DNA of 64,000 nt from Microthyrium microscopicum (lineage: Eukaryota > Ascomycota > Dothideomycetes > Microthyriales > Microthyriaceae), in contig MU004238.1 in NCBI GenBank assembly GCA_010405405.1, positions 1,874,374-1,938,373 on the forward strand, in the 5' to 3' direction. Within the stretch, counting starts at the first letter, position 1. Each line of letters begins with the position of its first letter. The translations under genes and the position numbers were made by a program. Under the pieces are notes generated by a model. The model was not told where the DNA came from. It searched no databases and saw only the letters and a list, made by a program, of their open reading frames with translations. Shown in pieces: positions 57,422-64,000 of the stretch.

Positions 57422-58497
57422 TTAAGCAAAATGCTTTTTGAAAAAGTCAATGGCCTGTTTCTCTGCTGCTTCGGCTTGCTTGATAACCTCTCGTCCCGGA
57501 TCGGCTCGGATGCAAAAGCCATGGCCAGCTCCGGGATACATGATAATTTCTGTGTCAACGTTTTCCAAGGTTTTGAAAGTATCTTCAATGACTTTAACTT
57601 GCTTAGGACCCAGGTTTATATCAAGGTCACCAAGCGCAATTGACAATGGCTGTTTGACTGGTTGGAGCTCAGCCGGGAAGGAGCAGTTGCTTGGGTGCCC
57701 AGTGAAGCTGGCGTTAACCAGAGGCTTTCCAGATGAAGACTTCTCGCCATGAGATAAATATATGGCGTGGCGACCTCCCCAGCAGAAGCCAGCTGCTCCA
57801 ACAGGAAGTTTAGAGCCTTCATTTTCACTTATCTTTTGGAAGAATGTTTGCACAGTCGGATATGATATTCCAAACCGATTTCTGACCATGAATGGACCAG
57901 CTCCGTAGAGTAGCATGGCAATGGCATATCTGCTAGTTGTTAGTACACACTATAAGATGGTAAGGTTCACAAACGGCTTCGTCAACCATGCTGAGAGACT
58001 ACTTGTGTCAGCGACGCTTTCTACATAAACCAGCAGCCATTCTGGAGCAGCCGATCCTGATTGCTGTTAGGTCATGGCTTCAAAGAGGATTGTATAAACG
58101 CACCTTCCATAAAGTCCGGAAGATAGACCAGGAAGTCGCCAGCCGCGGCATAATGATCGGCCAGAATTCTGTTGTTGACAAATTGCCAGCCAAACGCGTC
58201 TGGGATGATAATTATAATGCCTTTGGCATCCTTGCCATCCTTTGGCTCGGCGATATAAGTATCTAGACCACTGCATTATCGTCAGTCAACGGTTCTATCA
58301 CTCAAACTCGCCACGAAGCAGTTTGTCATAACATCTGATCCTATCTATCCACTGCGGTCGCGTGGAGGATAGAGTAGTAGGTACCTAGGAGAAGAGTATG
58401 ACGATGGCTTCATGCTCGAAACTTACTGGATCTTCTCCTCGCGGCCTTGCGGGTCACTTGTGTGTTTATGACCACTGAAACACTCTGGGCAGGACAT
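57422..58497 (-). CDS. Dienelactone hydrolase family protein
   Basis: An alpha/beta-hydrolase of the dienelactone hydrolase (DLH) family. Exons 58497-58427, 58270-58104, 58056-57975 and 57929-57422 give 275 residues, normal for fungal DLH proteins. The start MSCPECFSGHKHTSDPQGRE is typical of the fungal branch, followed by GLDTYIAEP and IIIIPDAFGWQFVNNR. The catalytic triad is complete: Cys156 in GFCWGG (nucleophile), Asp210 in ALGDLD and His243 in GAGHGFC. Family members hydrolyse dienelactone-like or other small esters and lactones; the natural substrate here is unknown. Intron 1 is 156 bp, longer than the others. Exon 3 depends on a GTTTGT donor and is the least certain. It is divergent from the cyclophilin gene (446 bp between starts). 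Confidence 0.85.
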
Positions 58498-58943
58498 AAT
58501 TGATGACTTTCAGAGTGAGGAATAAGTCAAAATGAGGAATAAGCCGCAAAATAATCAATTGATTGGTGAAGGAGGTTTTAGAAGAGGAGGCACGGAATGT
58601 CAATGGATTCTTCGGAGATATCGGAGGTACTTATCTGCGACGACGCTGGAAGCAACGGTGTAACAAAATTAGACCCGGAAATGTACACTCTGACTTCCGG
58701 GAATGATCGATTCGATTGCTGTTGAAACTGCCAGTACTTCACATAGTATCATTGATGCCACGTCCCGATTGAGGAAACCAGTTGCCCAATGCGGAAGGTG
58801 GCCGAAAAGTTGTTTCGATCACGTGACACACCTGCTAGGCTTGCCTTCATGCATAACTTATAAGCCTAATGAACCTTGAACGACAACATCGAGACATTTC
58901 TTGTACCAGCTACACCAAACACATCCACATCGTTGCGAGCACA

Positions 58944-60348
58944 ATGTCAGTCCTGTTGGAAACTTCGTTGGGCGATATTGTGATCGATCTGTTGGTTGAT
59001 AATGCGCCAAAGGCGTGCGAAAAGTAAGCTCCAATCCCCCTTGCGACTGACTCCGCTGAATTGATCAAACTAAGACCACCCTAGCTTTCTGAAGCTGTGC
59101 AAAGTCAAGTACTACAACTACGCCCCCCTTTACAATGTCCAAAAAGGATTCTCATTCCAAAGTGGTGACCCCATTGGTCCCAACCAACCCGGGAGCGACG
59201 GCGGCTCTAGCATCTGGGGACTGCTGAGAGATTCTGCACCGAAAACATTCACGGCCGAGTTCCATAATAAGTTGAAGCATACAGAGCGTGGGACTGTGAG
59301 CATGGCGACCGCGCCTGCGCCGAGTGGTGACCCGGATGAGCGCGTTGCAGGGAGTCAGTTCATCATCACGCTTGGCAATGACTTGGACTTTCTGGATGGC
59401 AAGTCTGCCATCTTTGGCAAAGTCGTCGAGGGATTCGAGGTGTTGGACAAGATCAACGATGCGTTCGTTGATGAGAAGGGTTGGCCCTTGAAAGATATCC
59501 GCATACGCCATAGCATTGTGCTGGACGACCCATACCCTGATCCAGACGGACTGGATGAACCCGAAAAGAGCCCAGTTCCCACAGCCGCCCAACTCGCCAC
59601 TGTGAGAATTGCTGATGACGAAGAGCTAGAGGAAGAGACAGATCCCGAGGCACTGGAAAAGATTCGTCGGGAAAGAGAGGCTCGAGCACAAGCATTAACG
59701 TTGGAGATGGTCGGCGACTTGCCTTTCGCTGAAGTCAAGCCACCAGAGAACATCCTTTTTGTCTGCAAACTCAACCCAGTAACCGAGGATGAAGATCTAG
59801 AGCTTATTTTTTCTCGTTTCGGCAAGATTCTATCCTGTGAAGTCATTCGCGACAAGAAAACGAGCGAAAGTCTGCAGTACGCCTTCATCGAATTCGACAA
59901 TCAAAAGGACTGCGAACAAGCCTATTTCAAAATGCAAGATGTGCTCATTGACGATCATCGAATTCATGTCGACTTTTCACAATCGGTCAGCAAACTCAGC
60001 GATAATTGGCGAGATGGGGAGAATACAAAGCGGCGAAGGACTGGCGGTGGATGGGGTGGCGTCGATAACCTCGAGAAGAAAAAACAATATCGTGCGGAGA
60101 ATACTGAAGTCAAACGTAATGATGGTTACGGACTCTTGGTTGATAGATCTGGACATAAGAAAAATCGCGAACGTAGTAGCAGTCCACGAGCGTCCAAGGA
60201 TCGCGGGTACAACAGAGAGAGAAGCAAGGACCGTAGCAATGGCCGCGATGGGAGAAGCAGAAGCGATCACCATGACTCAGACAAACGAGATCGAAGAGAT
60301 GATAGATACCGACATTATGATGATCGAGACAAGCATCGACGACGCTGA
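58944..60348 (+). CDS. cyp6: Cyclophilin-RRM protein Cyp6 (PPIL4-type peptidyl-prolyl isomerase)
   Basis: A nuclear peptidyl-prolyl cis-trans isomerase of the PPIL4/Cyp6 class, with an N-terminal cyclophilin domain and an RRM. Exons 58944-59023 and 59085-60348 give 447 residues. The cyclophilin domain starts [28 protein letters not shown], joined across the intron, with [27 protein letters not shown] and [14 protein letters not shown] up to about 165. The Arg and Trp typical of highly active cyclophilins are partly replaced in this class, so isomerase activity may be low. The RRM (about 245-325) has [25 protein letters not shown] and YAFIEF. The tail is rich in Arg, Asp, Ser and His ([12 protein letters not shown], then [15 protein letters not shown]), like splicing-associated proteins. 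Confidence 0.93.
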
Positions 60349-60958
60349 ACGAACGAATCCCACGCCTTGATCTCTGGCCTTGCTGAGATTAAATCATCGT
60401 ATCCTCCGGCTTATGGGTAATCATGACTGCGTGTCTCGCCAGCCTGGCTTCGGAATGAGCACGGTCTCGCCAGATGCCGGTCTTCGATCTTTGATTCTAT
60501 AGGCGACCCTCCCTTTGGATGTCTGATGTCTGCCGACCACTATATCACCAGTGGTAAAGCATCCATGATTGCTTGATGTCGGAGAATACTTTGTGGGGGG
60601 GTACCGTAAGTCGACTGCACAAAGTCCTTGTCTCATGCACCAAGCACAATGAAAAGCATACTAAGTCGACTGTACAAAGTCCTTGTCTGGTGTACCAAGG
60701 ACAATGAAAAGCGTACTGCACTAAGGCATTCAAAGGGTATATATTCAGAGGGTGCGCTGTGAATAAACTGAACAGCCTCATCAGTATACCCAAGTCTTTA
60801 TATATAGATAATGTCATTGTTCCGTTATACTCTGAGCTGACTATTATTCCACTTAATGAGTTCCACGGCCCTCAGCATCTCCTCAACATGTAAGCCTCCT
60901 TTATCATTACTTAAACCAATTACCACAGTCCATAGCCATATCACCCTACATATACAGA
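60349..60958. other. Intergenic region with a 55-bp tandem duplication
   Basis: Leader and promoter of the gene at 60959. Two adjacent 55-bp copies lie at 60607-60661 and 60662-60716 (starting TAAGTCGACTG), differing at six positions. An ATG at 60854 followed by a GTAAGC donor at about 60893 could be an alternative short first exon for the next gene, but I could not prove it. Confidence 0.55.
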
Positions 60959-61807
60959 ATGGACACAATCATGTCGTCTGGAGCTAACCCCCCAGCTAAC
61001 GCACCAACAGGTCCGCGCATCCTCATCGACGCCAAAGATCGGACCTTCCCATCTCTTCCACCAACCTCTGCTCTCGTGCCTGAAGGCGCACCCACGCTCA
61101 ACTATGCCATGAACCTTCTGCGGCGGATGGACTCCTACGCCCCTTTCCACCTCCAGAGTGCATCCGTCCGTAAATGGCTTCGTGATCAAACTGCAGAGTC
61201 ATTCTACGAATGGTTCTGGGACATGCGTCGGGTCATGCCAAGCGCTTTCTACAGCGATGCGGCAGAAGAGCGTGTCCGCGTCACATTCTTTGCAAACTGG
61301 GAAGAAGATGTGCCGCCGCTTATCTGCTCGGTCATGACGCCTGGGCAAGTCATCGAATATGAACCTCTGCCACAGATATATGATGAACCAACTCCCCCGT
61401 GTCCACCGGATGTACTGCTACCACAACTACTACCCGTTATAGAGCCCGTTACACCTCAAATCTCATACTATAGCGCAGAGCAAGCATTTGCTGATCCGCG
61501 CGGCTGTCTTGCAGCAGATCCACTACTGGCTTTCTGCGAGTGTCCTGAGCATCTGCTGATGATGATTGATGCGGAGGAAGCAAAAAGTGAATTAGCGTAC
61601 ATGTGGACAGAGATGCGCTACTTGCTAGTTTGGCGGGTTGCGGAACGAGTGATGATGGTAGTTTTGTGCTTGAGCCTGAAAGATATAAGACCGTCGCGCG
61701 ATGAGGTCAAGGACTTTTTCAGTGAAGCCCAGTTGAAGAGTTTGTTACGAATGGTGGACGAGTTCTTCTCTGAGCGACGGCGTCTGTTGCCGCTCGGTAT
61801 GTTCTAG
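60959..61807 (+). CDS. Hypothetical protein
   Basis: A single open exon of 282 residues, MDTIMSSGANPPANAPTGPR onward. I do not recognise a family. It appears mostly helical and rich in Trp, Met and Glu (QTAESFYEWFWDMRRVMP, then SELAYMWTEMRYLLVWRVAERVMMVVLCL), with a Pro-rich middle (EPTPPCPPDVLLPQLLPVIEPVTPQ). The segment RYLLVWRVAERVMMVVLCLSL is hydrophobic but carries charges, so a buried helix is more likely than a membrane anchor. No signal peptide. Codon use and the long open frame support a real gene. Function unknown; lineage-specific origin is possible. Confidence 0.6.
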   Translation: MDTIMSSGANPPANAPTGPRILIDAKDRTFPSLPPTSALVPEGAPTLNYAMNLLRRMDSYAPFHLQSASVRKWLRDQTAESFYEWFWDMRRVMPSAFYSDAAEERVRVTFFANWEEDVPPLICSVMTPGQVIEYEPLPQIYDEPTPPCPPDVLLPQLLPVIEPVTPQISYYSAEQAFADPRGCLAADPLLAFCECPEHLLMMIDAEEAKSELAYMWTEMRYLLVWRVAERVMMVVLCLSLKDIRPSRDEVKDFFSEAQLKSLLRMVDEFFSERRRLLPLGMF

Positions 61808-62062
61808 TCTTGCCTTTCGGAGATGTTGTCAGTCAAAATCGTATGGGCGCTATGTTATTCTCTCGCGGACAGTAGTTCGGTTGAATATTGCCACAGATAG
61901 TAGTCGAGCAATGAAATCAATATACAAATTAAGGGTCCTCTTGTTGTGAAGGGAAATAGAGGTTCAGAGACGTGGAAAGAATCTGAGTCAGAGCCTGAAG
62001 TCATTCATTAATATCCAGCAGAGTTTTGCCTATGAATTGAGGAAGATCATATGTTATTTACC

Positions 62063-63454
62063 CTAGTCCAATGGCTCTCTCTTGACATCTCCATACCGTC
62101 TCCTCGTCGGACTATCCCCATCACTCCCACTGCTCACTGCCCCAGAACTCATACTACTTAGATTACTCGCTCTTGTCTGCAGTGTTGCAGTAGGAGTCGT
62201 AGGCCGCCCCTGACCTGCCGGCGTCAACTTCATCCGCCCACCAGCCACAAGAGAGTTTCGGCGTCCATCATCTGTCGTCAGCGTACTAGTAGCTTTTCGA
62301 CGACGCCGTTGATCGCCTCCTACACTGCTGGTATTGCTTGTCGTACTCCACCGCCGTTCGCGCTCATCCGTCATTGGCTGCTCAGGAGCCCCAGGCCCGA
62401 CTGACGATCGTGACGAGCTGCGACTGTGCGATCCCTCTCGCTCTTTGAGAACTGATGTGGCGCGTTTGTGCCTTGCGCTGCCTGCACGCGTTATGTCGGT
62501 CTCAGGAGTCCGGCGTGAGACGGTCGAGTGCGTGTTCATGGTCGAGTTTGCAGTAAGCGCGAGTTGTCGACCGGGGAGCCACCAGAGCCATGGACTTTGC
62601 TGTTTCGCTTCTGCATGCTGTTTGGCGCGGAATCGGCGACGGAGGTCTGTTCGACGCCTATTTTCGGCATCCCAGTATTCAGCGCGGTAAAGCTCCCAGT
62701 TCTCACGAAACTCGGGTGTAAAGTGTTTGGGAAGAAGGAGGATCTTGATATAGTCTCCACCCGGAGCAATATCCTCCTCTGCTAGCTCTTTGCCATGACG
62801 ATGGGACCGCGAAGTAGACTGGGGAGCTTTGCGGTCAGCGCTATATTCGATGAACTGGTAGTTGGAACCTGGTGTTTCAACAAGGCTGCTAAGAGGAAAC
62901 AAGAAGCTAAGGTGCGAGAGCATATCCCGCCACCAAGGCCCTTTAAGTATGACCACCTTGCAGTTCATGCCGCGGAGACCGCGGTTCGTTGTGCGCAGCC
63001 ATTTCGCAGGCCAGCGTACACCTCTTTCCCACTGCCCGGTGAGCTTGAAGAGAAGACCCATGACAACGCCTGAAAGGAGGGCGACTTTTTCTATAATGTC
63101 GACCAACCAATACTCGCTGCCGCCCACGCCCGTCCCGTCGGCGCGGGGTCTTAGAAACTGGCACCATATGAAGTATACGGTCCATACGGCGAGGATTATG
63201 AGAACAAATGTATTTTGTCGGCGGCGCGCGCGCAGGGTGAGGTATTGCGAGCGCAATGAAGCTTCGAGTATTAAGAGATTTAGGTATATTTGAGGCGGTG
63301 AGGAGGGCAGGAGCGAGGTTGGGTCGGAGGGCGCGGGTGATGGGGAGCCCCGATGATCAGGAGTATTGGCTGAAGCGGCGGCGGCGACAGAGGGAAGACT
63401 GACATTTGGTGGAGGAGAACCTTTCACCAACTGGTCCAGGCCTGGATCGTCCAT
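62063..63454 (-). CDS. SPO7: Spo7, regulatory subunit of the Nem1-Spo7 phosphatase
   Basis: The membrane subunit that activates the Nem1 phosphatase at the nuclear envelope and ER. The complex dephosphorylates lipin (Pah1/Smp2) and controls nuclear membrane growth and triacylglycerol synthesis. A single exon of 463 residues. Spo7 hallmarks are IYLNLLILEASLRSQYLTLRARRRQ (residues 56-80), then two transmembrane helices (about 81-101 and 117-138), and the C-terminal GDYIKILLLPKHFTPEFRENWELYRAEYWDAENRRR. The latter is followed by a basic, Ser-rich tail. The tail makes it longer than yeast Spo7 (259 residues), as in other filamentous fungi. Start ATG at 63454 has no in-frame alternative that is better. 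Confidence 0.9.
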   Translation of the reverse strand: MDDPGLDQLVKGSPPPNVSLPSVAAAASANTPDHRGSPSPAPSDPTSLLPSSPPQIYLNLLILEASLRSQYLTLRARRRQNTFVLIILAVWTVYFIWCQFLRPRADGTGVGGSEYWLVDIIEKVALLSGVVMGLLFKLTGQWERGVRWPAKWLRTTNRGLRGMNCKVVILKGPWWRDMLSHLSFLFPLSSLVETPGSNYQFIEYSADRKAPQSTSRSHRHGKELAEEDIAPGGDYIKILLLPKHFTPEFRENWELYRAEYWDAENRRRTDLRRRFRAKQHAEAKQQSPWLWWLPGRQLALTANSTMNTHSTVSRRTPETDITRAGSARHKRATSVLKEREGSHSRSSSRSSVGPGAPEQPMTDERERRWSTTSNTSSVGGDQRRRRKATSTLTTDDGRRNSLVAGGRMKLTPAGQGRPTTPTATLQTRASNLSSMSSGAVSSGSDGDSPTRRRYGDVKREPLD

Positions 63455-64000
63455 GAGAGCAGCTGTTGTGGTGTTGTACTTGTCAAGCTTTGGCGCATGT
63501 CGTGTGAGTTGGGTGGTTAACTAAGCGCAGAGTCAAGATTTGGCGAGCTAGATACTGTCATTCCAGTCATCTGTAACAATTGGCCATGGACGTCAGAAGC
63601 GGATTGTAGAACTGCTTTGGTGGATTGGGTTGTGTTGCCAATTGGATCTTGGTTCTTCACAGAGTGAGATCAAGATCAAAATGTCCATTCGGCTTGACCG
63701 GGGTAGTGATGGCCCGATTCCCGATTCCGATTGAGTGGAGTCGACTTGCCGACTTTAGCGTGGCCGGGTTTAACCGCTCGGCGCCGGGATTTAACTCCTT
63801 GAAGTTTCAATGATGATGAGCAAATGACTTTGAATTTCACGACAGCGAAGTCCATGCTGAACTTTAGCATTCCTTTTTCTTTCCATAATCTACATCCTCT
63901 AGGCTGCCGTATTCTGGCCTATTTAAGTTTCCCATACGGATTTCTGTTCCTGGAGTGGTTGTTTCCGCTTCATACATCCACCCGCCAGCAAGCTGTTCAT
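63455..64000. other. Upstream region of SPO7 to window end
   Basis: 550 bp that should contain the SPO7 promoter and perhaps the promoter of a gene beyond the window. No supported coding region. Confidence 0.4.

Noticed and set aside
27372-60348. A functional cluster of RNA-metabolism genes (Rrn5-like, La, LSM4, Cyp6)
   Set aside because: They are separated by unrelated genes on both strands and lie more than 30 kb apart end to end; housekeeping genes of this kind are common, so chance is enough.

Overview
The window is nuclear DNA of a filamentous ascomycete (Pezizomycotina). Genes are dense and carry short spliceosomal introns (about 40-190 bp, GT...AG, often with a CTAAC-type branch site). 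The protein families are typical of ascomycetes, and two AT-rich blocks show repeat-induced point mutation (RIP). I could not fix the order or species. All identifications come from reading the sequence; no database was searched.

Layout. 0.9-3.2 kb: a five-exon DUR3-type urea/polyamine symporter behind a promoter with four GATAAG sites. 4.4-6.4 kb: a zinc-ribbon-like protein. 6.8-7.9 kb: a convergent coiled-coil protein. 8.7-17.2 kb: a large element with 36-bp terminal inverted repeats. Its left end holds a complex subterminal repeat array, its middle is saturated with RIP, and a 1.05-kb LTR mini-element with a clear target duplication sits inside it. 19.5-23.4 kb: a 1,293-residue PH-domain protein. 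23.9-25.2 kb: a probably decayed DUF3632-like gene. 26.2-27.3 kb: a Yip1-family Golgi membrane protein. 27.4-29.8 kb: a SANT/Myb protein resembling Rrn5. 30.3-31.1 kb: a cyclin-like protein. 33.0-34.5 kb: the La protein. 35.1-36.6 kb: mitochondrial ribosomal protein uS4m (Nam9). 37.3-39.4 kb: a secreted-then-anchored single-pass membrane protein. 39.9-43.1 kb: a second AT-rich element. 43.6-44.0 kb: LSM4, whose first coding exon is only the ATG. 44.5-46.9 kb: a mitochondrial PPR-like protein. 48.3-50.4 kb: a GPI-anchored S10 serine carboxypeptidase. 51.2-52.9 kb: a Zn2Cys6 regulator. 52.9-57.4 kb: a 4.5-kb stretch with no gene I can support. 57.4-58.5 kb: a dienelactone hydrolase family enzyme. 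58.9-60.3 kb: a Cyp6/PPIL4-type cyclophilin-RRM protein. 61.0-61.8 kb: an unknown protein. 62.1-63.5 kb: Spo7.

The genes are mainly housekeeping: RNA metabolism (La, LSM4, Cyp6, Rrn5-like), mitochondrial translation and expression (uS4m, PPR), lipid and membrane control (Spo7, Yip1 family) and nutrient scavenging (DUR3, S10 peptidase). They are not an operon or a biosynthetic cluster. The accessory biology is in the two repeat blocks. The LTR mini-element has an 11-nt segment in its LTR that is a perfect complement of the site just inside the left LTR, the arrangement known from Tf1/sushi-type self-priming elements. In the RIP-saturated DNA nearly all surviving CA/TG dinucleotides that I found lie in GCA/TGC, or CCA/TGG in the less mutated block, which points to a sequence-context limit of the mutator.
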